Of a stretch of 64,000 bases of DNA, positions 17,643 through 27,316 are shown piece by piece. Origin of the DNA: Hydrogenispora sp. (GTDB lineage: Bacteria > Bacillota > UBA4882 > UBA10575); assembly GCA_012837705.1 (NCBI GenBank), contig DUQQ01000011.1, positions 30,368 to 94,367 on the forward strand, written 5' to 3'. Both the position numbers and the translations under genes were made by a program. The number at the start of each line of letters is the position of its first letter. Position 1 is the stretch's first letter. The notes beneath the pieces are model-generated. The model had not been told where the DNA came from, did not search any database, and saw nothing but the letters and a program-made list of their open reading frames with translations.

Positions 17643-17671
17643 TTGACAGCAGCGCAAAACTTCTTTATAAT
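17643..17671 (+). promoter_or_regulatory. Consensus sigma-A promoter of guaB
   Basis: TTGACA (17643-17648), 17-base spacer, TATAAT (17666-17671): a perfect match to both hexamers, 35 bases before the guaB ATG. Confidence 0.9.
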
Positions 17672-17705
17672 TGATAGAATTTAAAGAACGGATGGAGGTT
17701 GTCAA

Positions 17706-19214
17706 ATGGCTTATTTTTATGACGAACCAAGTCGCACCTTCAGTGAATATTTGCTTCTACCCAATTTAACCACTAAAGATTGTATTCCGGAGAATGTTAG
17801 CCTGAAAACACCGATTGTCCGGTTTAAACGGGGGGAAACCTCACCTATCCACCTGAATATCCCCCTTGTTTCCGCGATTATGCAAGCGGTCTCCGGTGAG
17901 CGGATGGCGATTGAATTAGCAAGAAGTGGAGGGCTTTCCTTCATCTATGTCTCCCAACCCATCGACTCCCAGGCGGAGATGGTAAAACGGGTCAAAAGCT
18001 ACAAAGCCGGTTTTGTGGTTAGTGACTCCAACTTAACTCCCGAACATACCCTGGCGGATGTGTTGGCGCTGACCGCGAAGACGGGCCACTCTACCATTGC
18101 CATCACCGATGATGGATCGCCCAGCGGGAAGCTTTTGGGGATCGTCACCAGTCGGGATTACCGGAAAGGCCGTACCCCGGAAGAGACGAAAGTGAAAGAG
18201 TTTATGACCCCCTTTGCCGAAATGGTTTACGGGAAGGAAGGGCTCACCATATCCGAAGCCAATGATTTAATTTGGGAGCATAAAATAAACTGTTTACCGG
18301 TCATCGATGAGCAGCAGCGGTTGAAGTACCTGGTTTTCCGGAAGGATTACACTGCCCATAAGGAAAATCCGCTCGAGTTGTTGGATCAGCATAAAAGACT
18401 GATGGTGGGCGCCGGGATTAACACCCGGGATTACCATGACCGGGTGCCGGCGTTGGTGGAGGCGGGAGCAGATCTGCTTTGTGTTGACTCCTCCGATGGT
18501 TTCACCGAATGGCAGTTTGAGACGATTAAAACCATTAAGGAGAAGTACAAAGGAGAGGTTAAAGTCGGCGGCGGTAACGTGGTGGACCGGGAAGGCTTTT
18601 TATATCTGGCGGAAGCCGGGGCTGATTTTATTAAGGTTGGGATTGGCGGCGGTTCGATCTGTATCACCCGGGAACAGAAGGGAATCGGGCGGGGACAAGC
18701 CACGGCGGTGATTGAAGTGGCGAAGGCGCGGGACGAATACTACCAACGGACCGGGATCTATATCCCCATCTGTTCCGACGGGGGAATTGTCCACGACTAT
18801 CATATTGTTCTGGCGTTGGCGATGGGGGCGGATTTTGTGATGCTCGGTCGCTATTTTGCCCGTTTCGACGAGAGCCCAACCCGTAAAATTCGGCAAGGAA
18901 TGAACTACGTGAAGGAATACTGGGGTGAAGGTTCAAACCGGGCACGGAACTGGGCCCGCTATGACCAGAGCGATGAGGAACGGTTAACCTTTGAAGAAGG
19001 GGTTGACTCCTATGTCCCCTATGCTGGAAAACTAAAAGATAACCTCGATGGGACCCTGGCCAAGATTAAATCGACGATGTGTAACTGCGGGGCGCTGACC
19101 ATCCCTGAGTTACAGCAGAAAGCCCGTCTCACCTTAGTCTCCCCGCTTACCCTACGGGAAGGCAGCGCTCATGATGTGATCCTCCGGAAAGAAACCGATC
19201 ACGATTTTTCTTAA
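17706..19214 (+). CDS. guaB: IMP dehydrogenase
   Basis: A 502-residue enzyme oxidising IMP to XMP with NAD, the committed step to GTP. The TIM barrel is split by a CBS pair (about 105-215). The catalytic loop [19 protein letters not shown] supplies the nucleophile Cys (about 319), and [10 protein letters not shown] and [11 protein letters not shown] flank the flap. The sequence closely follows the long Clostridial type that starts FYSEPSRTFNEYLL, rather than the 485-residue Bacillus type. It is monocistronic, with a consensus promoter and a terminator. Confidence 0.97.
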   Translation: MAYFYDEPSRTFSEYLLLPNLTTKDCIPENVSLKTPIVRFKRGETSPIHLNIPLVSAIMQAVSGERMAIELARSGGLSFIYVSQPIDSQAEMVKRVKSYKAGFVVSDSNLTPEHTLADVLALTAKTGHSTIAITDDGSPSGKLLGIVTSRDYRKGRTPEETKVKEFMTPFAEMVYGKEGLTISEANDLIWEHKINCLPVIDEQQRLKYLVFRKDYTAHKENPLELLDQHKRLMVGAGINTRDYHDRVPALVEAGADLLCVDSSDGFTEWQFETIKTIKEKYKGEVKVGGGNVVDREGFLYLAEAGADFIKVGIGGGSICITREQKGIGRGQATAVIEVAKARDEYYQRTGIYIPICSDGGIVHDYHIVLALAMGADFVMLGRYFARFDESPTRKIRQGMNYVKEYWGEGSNRARNWARYDQSDEERLTFEEGVDSYVPYAGKLKDNLDGTLAKIKSTMCNCGALTIPELQQKARLTLVSPLTLREGSAHDVILRKETDHDFS

Positions 19215-19228
19215 CCTGTGGATAGAAC

Positions 19229-19257
19229 AAAAAGCCACCGTTACGGTGGCTTTTTTA
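19229..19257. terminator. Terminator after guaB
   Basis: AAAAAGCCACCGT-t-ACGGTGGCTTTTTT, symmetric. It can also serve the converging DUF1015 gene. Confidence 0.8.
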
Positions 19258-19301
19258 ACTGGTCTGATCAGTGATTTTTAGCTTTGGTTTAAGAGCCGAA
19301 A

Positions 19302-20630
19302 CTAATCACGCCGGATTTTTCGGGCTTCGAAATAAAACCGTTTCTCATCGGCTTCCCCCATGGAAAAGGTTTTACGGGGTAAAGCGCCGTCGCGGATGAC
19401 CGTTTTAAAGAGGTCATGCTTGTTTAAAGGGGGTAGTAATAGGCCGAGGTTACCTGGTTGTTGTCCCAGGGTTCTGACGTTATCATCGCCGTGGATATAG
19501 TCGATTCTGCTTTCCGGATGGCGGCGGAGATAAGCGTCGAGAAAAGGCTGTAAAGTGCCGACGGTCAGGACCGAAGTGGGGTCGTCAATGACCACCGTCC
19601 CGGTAGTTGTTGCGGAGCAAAAGTGGAAATACTGGACTTCAGGGTTATCCGGTGCATTCAGCTCTCCTGTGTTTATAATCCGGCAACGGAGATCCCTTTG
19701 CAGTTCACGGAAGAACTGGTCAGCGTCGATATTGAACAATAAACGATGGATCGGGTGGAAGATCAGCCCTTCATCGTAAAGATTGACCACTTCCACCAGG
19801 CAGTAACGGGCAGGGTGGTCATGTAGGGTGTTCGGATCGGCGGTTTGCTGTTTGATCTTCTCCCAAATTGCTTTGGCCGTTGCCAACGAATGGTTTCCGT
19901 CACCGACGGCGAACAGAAGGGGTGCTTCCGCTGCACCGTATTTGGTATCGGTGACCTCCGGTTCGATCAAGCGGGCCAAAGCTTGGCAAATTTGGTTGAG
20001 GAGCGCCGGGGCCGTCACATGGTAACCGGCGAGGTGTCCACCGTTCATCATTAGCTCAAAATCGTATAACTGCGGTAAATCCGGGATGTGTTGGAAAAGG
20101 GGTTCGATTACGGTTTGTTCCGGATCATCGAGGAGGAGCATAATATGGGGTACCTCCAAAATCCCTCCTTCCCGGATTTTGATGCGGGGAGGTAAGCGGT
20201 CGGCGATCGTCTCTTCGGTGGGGCGGATTAAACTTTTGGCCCCTTGCTTGTAATCGTATTTTTCCAGATCAACCGCGAGGAGTAACCCTTTGCGGGACGG
20301 GACATGGGCGGTTCGCCGGTCCAGGAGGACCAGTCCGGGCGCTAGAGGGACCAGGATTTTTTCGGCTAAGAAGGTCTGCATCCGCCCGTTAATCTGTTGG
20401 ATTTTGGTCTCGACCTCCGGGTCGTCTAAGTAGACCTCGGGCAGGATCAGATCCAGAGTCGAAGGGGAAGCACCAATCTGTCTTCTGACTTCTGCCCAGT
20501 ATTCAGGGTTTGAGGTATATTGGTCGCAGGCGATCACCGCCCATTTGCTCAAGTCGATATGGGCGGCAGGCACCAAGACCGCTGGAATCTGGATACCCAG
20601 GTCGGCGGGGTTAATCAATGAAAAACACAC
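19302..20630 (-). CDS. DUF1015 family protein
   Basis: A 442-residue cytosolic protein with features of the DUF1015 family: VIACDQYTSNPEYW near the start, LLAVDLEKYDY, the central LLFAVGDGNHSLATAKAIWE, and VDYIHG-like RIDYIHGDDNV near the end. The function is not established. The frame opens at a GTG abutting the AAAGGAG site; a TTG at 20618 (LINPADLG) is 12 bases from it and may be the true start. It follows helD by 26 bases on the same strand. Confidence 0.8.
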   Translation of the reverse strand: MCFSLINPADLGIQIPAVLVPAAHIDLSKWAVIACDQYTSNPEYWAEVRRQIGASPSTLDLILPEVYLDDPEVETKIQQINGRMQTFLAEKILVPLAPGLVLLDRRTAHVPSRKGLLLAVDLEKYDYKQGAKSLIRPTEETIADRLPPRIKIREGGILEVPHIMLLLDDPEQTVIEPLFQHIPDLPQLYDFELMMNGGHLAGYHVTAPALLNQICQALARLIEPEVTDTKYGAAEAPLLFAVGDGNHSLATAKAIWEKIKQQTADPNTLHDHPARYCLVEVVNLYDEGLIFHPIHRLLFNIDADQFFRELQRDLRCRIINTGELNAPDNPEVQYFHFCSATTTGTVVIDDPTSVLTVGTLQPFLDAYLRRHPESRIDYIHGDDNVRTLGQQPGNLGLLLPPLNKHDLFKTVIRDGALPRKTFSMGEADEKRFYFEARKIRRD

Positions 20631-20656
20631 TCCTTTGCTTTAAAAGATACGCGGGC

Positions 20657-22933
20657 CTATTCTGGATAAACGCTCCTCACGTAAAGATCCGGGTTGATCC
20701 GGGTAAGCAACGGGGAGAGTTCCCCGGTATAATACAGAAAAAGCTGGTGTAAAGCACGGGTACAAACGGTATAAAGGATCGGTAGTTCCTCCGGGGTATG
20801 GTAAACCGCATGGGAACAATCGCAAATTAAAACGGTATCAAACTCTAATCCTTTCGCTAGATAGGAAGGGATGATTACCGGGCCGCTCGCCAGGGTTTTT
20901 TCTTCTTTGGTGAGCAACCGGATCGGGACCAAGGCTTTCAGTTTCTCATAAACGGTCTGACACTCGTGGGCCGTCTTACCGATGACGGCCAGGGAAGAGA
21001 AACCTGCAGCGCTTAAAGCACGGATCCGGTCGGCGAGGGCGGGGAACAGTAAATTCGGGTCGGTTACCTTGGTCACCAGCGGTTTCGGTCCGGGACGGTT
21101 GATCGCCACGGACTCCACCGCGGGTTCCGCTAAAAGCTCATGGGTAAAGGCGGTAATCTCCCGGGTCGACCGGTAACTTTTGCTTAGGGTAAAAGTCCGC
21201 GGGTTACGGGCGGCAAAGACCGCTTCGATCTCCGCGAAGGAACTCCGGTATTGTTGTGGATGGATGGTTTGGTTCGGGTCACCCAAGATGGTCAGGGTGG
21301 CGGCGGGAAAGAGCTCTTGGATGATCCGGTAGTGAAACAGGGTATAGTCCTGTGCTTCATCGATAATCAGGTGTTTAATCTCCGGAAACTTCGGAAAACC
21401 TTCAATTTTTCCCCGAAAATAAAAGAAGGGGGCGAGGTCTTCGTAGAACAGGTGATCGGGGCGCAGCGTTTTCAGGACGGCCTGGCGGAGACGGTTGAGC
21501 GTTGCCGGGGGAAACCGCCCGGCCGCCATTTTGACGAGCAGTTCTTGGTTGTGAAAAAGTTCCCGGTAGAGTTGGAAAGGATCCAAGTCGGACCAGGCGC
21601 GAATGGCCGCATGGACCGGTTGTAGCTTTTTACGTACGGCCAAACGGCTGCGGGCTTTAATCTCGGCCGCCGGTAGCTGGTGGTTTTCTTCGGCGAGGTG
21701 CTGGGCGTACTCTTTTATTTTCCGCGCGGTGATTGGGCGGAGCAAGTAGAAAGCCCGCTGTTGCACCTGAACCAAACGTTTTTTTAAGGGTAAATAAGCA
21801 TAATATTCATCATAGAGCGCCTGCAGTTCTTCTTTGCGGAGAACCATCTCCCCTTCAAACTGAAGATCAGAAAAAGGCCGACCACGGTCGGTCAAATATT
21901 TTTGGTAAGTATCGATCAGTGCCAAAAATTCGGGGGTGGTCTGCAGGTAGATCTTCTCGGCCCGGAGACGATCATCGGCACTGTTGTCGGTGGTTAGGGT
22001 AAATTCCAGCTGATTGTGGCGGTCTTCCACGGACAGACCGGGCGGAAGCAGGGGCTGGACTAAATCCTGGAAGGTGGTGCACAGCGCCATCTCCTCCCCT
22101 AATTCGGGTAAAACATTGGATATGTAGTCGGCAAATAGTTGGTTGGGGGAAAAGATTAAAATGTTTTTACTGGTAATCTGGTCCCGTTCTTTATAAAGGT
22201 AATAGGCGGCGCGGTGCAGAGCGATAGAAGTTTTTCCGCTGCCCGCAGTCCCCTGCACCAGGACGACCGGATGCTCTTCATTACGGATTACCCGGTTTTG
22301 TTCCCTTTGGATGCTGGTGACGATCGCCCGCATCTTTTCATCACTATGTTGGCTCAGGATCTCCTGTAGGATCTCGTCGTCGATCTTGACATTACAATCG
22401 AACATGTAGACCATACGCCCGTCGACGATCTTATACTGGCGTTTCCGGGAGATCTCACCACTGATTACCCCAGCTTCACACCGGTACTCGGCCGGGCCCA
22501 GTTCATAGTCGTAAAACATGCTGGAGACGGGGGCTCGCCAATCGTAGATCAGCGGTCTACCCGCTTCGTCAAGCAAAGTGGAGATGCCGATGTAGATCTT
22601 TTCCGCAGTCGGCGTTCCGTTCTCGCGAAAATCGATCCGCGCAAAGTAGGGCGATTTTAGCATTCTTTGGAGTTTGGTGATCATCCGGCGGTTGTATTCG
22701 ACACTTACCTCCGTATTGCGTAAGCCGCTCAGCTGTTGGGTGAGGGTAACTGCGGAGGCGAAACTATCGGGTAAGCGGGGACCATCTTCCCAAATATCTT
22801 TCCGTTCCTGTTGTAACAGGGTTTTTAGGCGGGAAAAAAAGGTCATTTTTGCCTTTAACTCTTGTTTAATTACCGTTTGCACCGTAGCCAAACGCGCTTC
22901 TTCATAGCGGCGGTCTTCAGTTTGGGCTGTCAT
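20657..22933 (-). CDS. helD: HelD-like RNA polymerase recycling ATPase (UvrD/Rep-type helicase fold)
   Basis: A 758-residue SF1 helicase-like protein. It has a long N-terminal coiled coil (about 5-95), an RNA-polymerase-contacting segment (YIGISTLLDEAGRPLIYDWRAPVSSMFYD), and a P-loop GTAGSGKTS at about 228-236. DEAQDYT (motif II) and the late motif KGLEFDTVLICD are present. HelD displaces stalled or inactive RNA polymerase from nucleic acid in Firmicutes. It starts at an ATG with AAGGAGGAGAC. Confidence 0.92.
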   Translation of the reverse strand: MTAQTEDRRYEEARLATVQTVIKQELKAKMTFFSRLKTLLQQERKDIWEDGPRLPDSFASAVTLTQQLSGLRNTEVSVEYNRRMITKLQRMLKSPYFARIDFRENGTPTAEKIYIGISTLLDEAGRPLIYDWRAPVSSMFYDYELGPAEYRCEAGVISGEISRKRQYKIVDGRMVYMFDCNVKIDDEILQEILSQHSDEKMRAIVTSIQREQNRVIRNEEHPVVLVQGTAGSGKTSIALHRAAYYLYKERDQITSKNILIFSPNQLFADYISNVLPELGEEMALCTTFQDLVQPLLPPGLSVEDRHNQLEFTLTTDNSADDRLRAEKIYLQTTPEFLALIDTYQKYLTDRGRPFSDLQFEGEMVLRKEELQALYDEYYAYLPLKKRLVQVQQRAFYLLRPITARKIKEYAQHLAEENHQLPAAEIKARSRLAVRKKLQPVHAAIRAWSDLDPFQLYRELFHNQELLVKMAAGRFPPATLNRLRQAVLKTLRPDHLFYEDLAPFFYFRGKIEGFPKFPEIKHLIIDEAQDYTLFHYRIIQELFPAATLTILGDPNQTIHPQQYRSSFAEIEAVFAARNPRTFTLSKSYRSTREITAFTHELLAEPAVESVAINRPGPKPLVTKVTDPNLLFPALADRIRALSAAGFSSLAVIGKTAHECQTVYEKLKALVPIRLLTKEEKTLASGPVIIPSYLAKGLEFDTVLICDCSHAVYHTPEELPILYTVCTRALHQLFLYYTGELSPLLTRINPDLYVRSVYPE

Positions 22934-23192
22934 GTCTCCTCCTTCGCTTGGTCGACGAATTGCTTTGCTTATGGTAAAATAGATTATGGAATCTTCCCCT
23001 GCGGATGCAGGGGATTCCTTATGCTTTCTCTTTAGTTTTTAGCGCCCGTCTGGAATTTTATTTATTATAACAAACTTTTTATTCAGCTCCAAGCGGGGAA
23101 AGGAAGATTTAGCCAAGGCTTAATAAAAGGCTTAATAATGGGAGGCTCGGCCGCGGGCCAGCAGTTACTTTTATTTAGGGAGGGAATAGTAT
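22934..23192. other. Divergent intergenic region with a strong hairpin
   Basis: It separates helD (leftward) from the Cof-type phosphatase (rightward). GGAATC-tt-CCCCTGC-ggat-GCAGGGGATTCC (22988-23018) forms a near-perfect 13-bp stem with no T-run. A weak plus-strand promoter (TCGACG-17-TAAAAT) would start transcription just before it, placing the hairpin in the phosphatase leader. No gene seen. Confidence 0.45.
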
Positions 23193-24017
23193 ATGTACAA
23201 ATTACGAATGATTGCTTTGGATTTGGATGGGACTTTATTAAGAGATGACAAAACGATCAGTCAACCAACGCGGAAGTTACTGGCCGAACTGCACCAGGCC
23301 GATGTAGAGATTGCCTTCGTTACCGGGCGGATGTATCATTTCACCGCACCGATCCAGGATTTGCTCGGGTTTCCAGTTCATTATATCTGTACCGACGGCG
23401 CATTTTTCCAGCCGCGCGGTTGGGAAGAACCACACTTCAAGACGGTTGCGCCCGCTGTGACCCAGGCGGTCTTATCCGCTTTGGCGGATGAGCGGCATGG
23501 CCTTTATCTTTTTAGCAACGACCGGATTCACTGCTTTACAGAAGCGCCCGATCCGGCCATCTTTTCCTGGGGCTTTGATCTGCATACCGATCCGGCAAGG
23601 GCAGGCGATCCTCCGGTCAACCAGGTGGAACAGATTGTGATCCACGAAGAGAAGGCGAGAGTACGGGGGATTCAGAAAGCACTCAACATGATGCACCCCG
23701 GCCTTTATCAGGAGATTCAGCCGTCCATGAAACGCGGTAATGAATATTTGATCATCCGCCCACATGGAGTGGACAAGGGAAGCGCTTTAACGCGTTTAGC
23801 CGAGGTTTTAGGAGTGAAGACTACGGAAACCATTGCTTTTGGTGATTGGCTCAACGATCTGCCCCTCTTTCGTGACGCGGGCCTGTCGATTGCGCCAGCC
23901 AACGCCGTACCGGAGGTGAAAGCGAAAGCGACCATTGTTTCCTGTTTCACTAATGAACAGGATTTCATCGTACGCGAACTAGAACGACTGTTCCAAGAGG
24001 GGAAGATGGTCGTCTAA
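23193..24017 (+). CDS. Cof-type HAD-IIB family phosphatase
   Basis: A 274-residue cytosolic phosphatase. HAD motif I is DLDGTLL (about 10-16), motif II lies in FVTGRMYH, motif III is the Lys region near HGVDKGSAL, and motif IV is FGDWLNDLPLF. A C2B cap of about 110 residues lies between. This is the YidA/Cof type, acting on sugar phosphates or flavin/cofactor phosphates; the exact substrate cannot be told. GGGAGGG ribosome site, single gene, shared terminator downstream. Confidence 0.92.
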   Translation: MYKLRMIALDLDGTLLRDDKTISQPTRKLLAELHQADVEIAFVTGRMYHFTAPIQDLLGFPVHYICTDGAFFQPRGWEEPHFKTVAPAVTQAVLSALADERHGLYLFSNDRIHCFTEAPDPAIFSWGFDLHTDPARAGDPPVNQVEQIVIHEEKARVRGIQKALNMMHPGLYQEIQPSMKRGNEYLIIRPHGVDKGSALTRLAEVLGVKTTETIAFGDWLNDLPLFRDAGLSIAPANAVPEVKAKATIVSCFTNEQDFIVRELERLFQEGKMVV

Positions 24018-24032
24018 GGGGGCTAATGAAGA

Positions 24033-24072
24033 AAAGAGGCTGCTCTTCAAGGGAGCAGCCTCTTTCTTTTTT
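24033..24072. terminator. Bidirectional terminator between phosphatase and M42 operon
   Basis: AAAGAGGCTGCTC, loop, GAGCAGCCTCTTT, then CTTTTTT. It lies between two convergent genes. Confidence 0.85.
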
Positions 24073-25060
24073 ATAGCGTAATCGGATGTTCCATGGTGGC
24101 GACGACCAAACGGACGGCCGCTTCCACATCATTCAGGTCAACCATTTCCGAAGGAGAATGCAGGTAGCGGCAAGGAACGGAGATGACCCCGGCGGGGATG
24201 CCCGCCTTCGTCAGGTGGATCGCACCGGCGTCGGTTCCGCCAAAGGGTAAAACCTCAAATTGGTGCGGGATCCCATTCTGCTCGGCTAGCGTGGTCAAAA
24301 GCTCTTTGACCTGCGGATGCGTGATCAAAGAGACATCCTTCACCTTAATGGCTGCGCCTTGCCCCAGTTTCATGGCTAATTTAGGCGCTTCGGGCGTGTC
24401 GCCGGTAGCAGTTACATCAAGGGCGATCCCCAGATCCGGGTCAAGGCCGAAAGCGGCGGTTTTGGCCCCGCGTAACCCGACTTCCTCTTGGACGGTAAAG
24501 GTACAATAGAGGTCGTTTTGGGGTTTGGTGACGCGTTTGAGGGCTTCGATCAAGACCGCACAGCCCACCCGGTCGTCGAGGGCTTTCGCCACAACCCGTT
24601 GGCCCAGGTCCAGATACCCATGATCAAAGGAGGCAATATCGCCAACCGCCACTTTGGTTTTGGCTTCTTCGGCCGAGGTGGCCCCGATATCAATATATAA
24701 CTTTTCTAAGGTCAACTGTTTTAAATCGTCGATCTTTTCGGCACCGATCACACCCATTGTTCCGTTTTGGAACCGGACCCGCTGCGCGTATAGCCGGTGG
24801 GGCCGGATCCCACCAACGTTACTGAAGCGGAGGAAGCCTTGCTCATCGATGGCGGTGACGATTACCCCGATCTCATCCATATGGGCAGCGAACTGCAGTT
24901 TGGTTTTGCCCCCGCGTTTAAACGCGATCAGATTGCCCATGGTGTCAACGGTCAGCTCGTCACAGTAGTCCTTGAGCTCGGCCTGGATAAAGGCGCGGAT
25001 CTGTTCTTCCCGCCCCGATGGAGCAGGGATGCTTGTCAAGCGCCGCAGCAAATCTTTCAT
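24071..25060 (-). CDS. M42 family metallo-aminopeptidase, copy 3
   Basis: A 329-residue co-catalytic di-metal aminopeptidase of the glutamyl-aminopeptidase/TET type. Ligand motifs are intact: AAHMDEIG (His, catalytic Asp), KALDDRVG (bridging Asp), VQEEVGLRGA (catalytic Glu and Glu ligand), DVTATGDTP (Asp) and CRYLHSPSEM (last His). It overlaps the preceding M42 gene by 4 bases and is the last of three. Family members form dodecameric shells that degrade peptides. Confidence 0.93.
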   Translation of the reverse strand: MKDLLRRLTSIPAPSGREEQIRAFIQAELKDYCDELTVDTMGNLIAFKRGGKTKLQFAAHMDEIGVIVTAIDEQGFLRFSNVGGIRPHRLYAQRVRFQNGTMGVIGAEKIDDLKQLTLEKLYIDIGATSAEEAKTKVAVGDIASFDHGYLDLGQRVVAKALDDRVGCAVLIEALKRVTKPQNDLYCTFTVQEEVGLRGAKTAAFGLDPDLGIALDVTATGDTPEAPKLAMKLGQGAAIKVKDVSLITHPQVKELLTTLAEQNGIPHQFEVLPFGGTDAGAIHLTKAGIPAGVISVPCRYLHSPSEMVDLNDVEAAVRLVVATMEHPITL

Positions 25061-26082
25061 ACAGGTAACCCCCTTTGTGCGATGTTTCTTAAGAAAGCAT
25101 CGATCAGTTTAATCGTCTGTGCGAAGTCATCGAGGTTTAAAATTCCTACTGGTGAATGGATATAACGGCAGGGAATAGAGATCACGGCTACGGGAATGCC
25201 GCTCCGTGTTTGGTTGATGACCCCTGCTTCTGTACCGCCCGAAGCTGATTCGCGAAACTGATAAGGAATTCCGGCTTCCTCGGCGACGGCGACCAGGCGC
25301 TCAATCAGGGCGGGCTTAACGATGACGGAACGATCCATAAAACTGATTGCCGGTCCGGCGCCTAAACGGGTGGAAGCCTGGTGTTTTTTCAACGGCGGGA
25401 CATCCCCGGCGGAGGTGGTCTCCACCACCAGGGCTAAGTCGGGGTTTAAACCATAGGCGGCAACAGTGGCACCGCGTAGTCCAACTTCCTCCTGGACGGT
25501 GAAAGCATAGGCCAGGGGTAGATCATACTCGTTTTCCATCAGGTTCATCAAAACAGCACAGCCGGCTCGATCATCGAGGGCTTTTCCTTTAAAGAGGCCA
25601 TCGCCGAAAGGTCCCGCTTGGACGTCAAAGGCAATGAGATCGCCAATCTTGACGTCCTTTTCCGCATCGTTGCGGTCGGTGGCACCGATATCCACAAACA
25701 GACCGGTGGTTTTCACCGGGCGTTCCCGCTCTTCCCTCTCCTGGAGGTGGATGGGTTTGGCACCGATTACCCCGGGGATCCGCTGGGGACCGACGAAAAC
25801 CCGTTTGGAGATGAGGACCCGTTCATCAATGCCGCCTATGGTTTTGATCTTCAGTAACCCGCTGGCATCGATCCCCACCACCATTAATCCAACCTCATCC
25901 ATATGGGCGGAGAGCATGACAAGCGGGCCTTTTTTCCCCTGGTCGCAGCGGGCAATGAGGTTGCCTAACCGGTCGGTCTGGATCCGGTCAACGCGGCCCT
26001 GAATGCGGTTGCGAATAAAGTGACGGACCGCCGTTTCGCCACTGGAAACACCGTTTAATTCGGATAACTCCTTTAGTAACAT
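25057..26082 (-). CDS. M42 family metallo-aminopeptidase, copy 2
   Basis: A 341-residue paralogue of its neighbours with all metal motifs: SAHMDEVG, KALDDRAG, VQEEVGLRGA, VVETTSAGDVP and CRYIHSPVG. At the Asp-ligand position the sequence is ETTSAGD instead of DVTATGD, so the ligand is Glu. This Asp/Glu exchange occurs in aminopeptidase families and may alter specificity. It overlaps copy 1 by 10 bases and copy 3 by 4 bases, so the three are translated from one message. Confidence 0.93.
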   Translation of the reverse strand: MLLKELSELNGVSSGETAVRHFIRNRIQGRVDRIQTDRLGNLIARCDQGKKGPLVMLSAHMDEVGLMVVGIDASGLLKIKTIGGIDERVLISKRVFVGPQRIPGVIGAKPIHLQEREERERPVKTTGLFVDIGATDRNDAEKDVKIGDLIAFDVQAGPFGDGLFKGKALDDRAGCAVLMNLMENEYDLPLAYAFTVQEEVGLRGATVAAYGLNPDLALVVETTSAGDVPPLKKHQASTRLGAGPAISFMDRSVIVKPALIERLVAVAEEAGIPYQFRESASGGTEAGVINQTRSGIPVAVISIPCRYIHSPVGILNLDDFAQTIKLIDAFLRNIAQRGLPV

Positions 26083-27137
26083 TCTAATCCCTCCAAGAAG
26101 GCGCGGTCGATCTGCATGATGAATTCGGCCAGGAGACGACCGGTTTCTTTGAGATCGTCCAACGCTAAAGTTTCAACGGAAGTATGCATGTAACGGAGGG
26201 GGATACACACCAGGCCGCTGGCGACCCCGGCCTGAGCGATCTGGATGGCGTAGGCGTCTGTTCCCCGGGGGGTCTCTGCCGCTTCCACTTGGTATTTGAC
26301 TTTACCGGCTTCGGCTGCGGCCTTGAGCTTATCAAAGATGAGCGGATGCACCGGCGGTCCGGTGACGATGACCGGTCCTTGCCCCAGTTTAAATCCTTCG
26401 TAATCAGCCAAACCCGGCATCTCTCCGTGGGTTACATCGACCGCTAGCCCAATATCGGGATTAAGGCCATAGGAACTGACGAAAGCCCCCCGGACCCCCA
26501 ACTCCTCCTGGACGGTGATGACCACTAGGACTTCCGCTTCATGGTTGTAATCTTTCAGGCGGCGAAGACATTCGACCAGTGCCACGACTCCGGCCCGGTC
26601 GTCCATGGCTTTTCCGGCGTAAAAAGAGTTTTTCAAAGTACCGCACGACCGTTTAATCGTAATCGGGTCGCCAACCCGCACCAAAGCGGCCATGCGCTCC
26701 GGAGCGAGGCCGAGATCGATGGTCATATCTTCAATCTTCACGGCTTTGTTTCGTTCGTCCGCTTGCTGCAAGTGGGGAGGTTTGGCGCCGATCACACCGG
26801 GTAGATCTTCTCGGCCGTGGACGATGACCTCTTGCCCGAGGAGAACCCGCTGGTCAATGCCCCCGATGGTCGAAAAACGGATAAAGCCGTCTTCCAGCGC
26901 GGTGACGATCAGGCCGATTTCGTCGATATGGGCGGCCAACATGATGCGGGGTGGATGCTCGCCCTGGCCTGCTTTGCGGAGGATAATATTGCCTAACCGG
27001 TCGCGGCGGAGCTCGCTGATCCAGCAGCGGCCATCCCCATTGGAGAAAAAATCGAGGATGATCTGGGCCGCTCGGTCTTCCCGCCCCGAGGGGCCGACGG
27101 CATCAGTCAGTTCTTTCAGTAGTTTTTCGGTCTGCAC
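26073..27137 (-). CDS. M42 family metallo-aminopeptidase, copy 1
   Basis: A 354-residue first member of the triple operon. The motifs are AAHIDEIG, KAMDDRAG, VQEELGVRGA, AVDVTHGEMP and LRYMHTSVE. It is the most divergent of the three around the active site (RGTDAYAIQIAQAG against GGTDAGAIHLTKAG in copy 3). GTG start with GGAGG 8 bases upstream. M42 enzymes trim N-terminal residues from cytosolic peptides; three non-identical subunits could mix in one shell or divide substrates (inference). Confidence 0.93.
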   Translation of the reverse strand: MQTEKLLKELTDAVGPSGREDRAAQIILDFFSNGDGRCWISELRRDRLGNIILRKAGQGEHPPRIMLAAHIDEIGLIVTALEDGFIRFSTIGGIDQRVLLGQEVIVHGREDLPGVIGAKPPHLQQADERNKAVKIEDMTIDLGLAPERMAALVRVGDPITIKRSCGTLKNSFYAGKAMDDRAGVVALVECLRRLKDYNHEAEVLVVITVQEELGVRGAFVSSYGLNPDIGLAVDVTHGEMPGLADYEGFKLGQGPVIVTGPPVHPLIFDKLKAAAEAGKVKYQVEAAETPRGTDAYAIQIAQAGVASGLVCIPLRYMHTSVETLALDDLKETGRLLAEFIMQIDRAFLEGLECY

Positions 27138-27316
27138 ATATAAAGCCTCCTTTCTTTCTGCCTTCTTTATTATAACTTTTTTTACTGGTAAAGTAGAGGA
27201 AAAATACGGCGGAAAAAACCCTTTTTCTGACGGAACAAGGGAAAAGGGATTAACTCCTCTTTGTCGAAAATTGACTTACGGTATGGGACACGAAAGGAGA
27301 GATTATTATTAAAACG

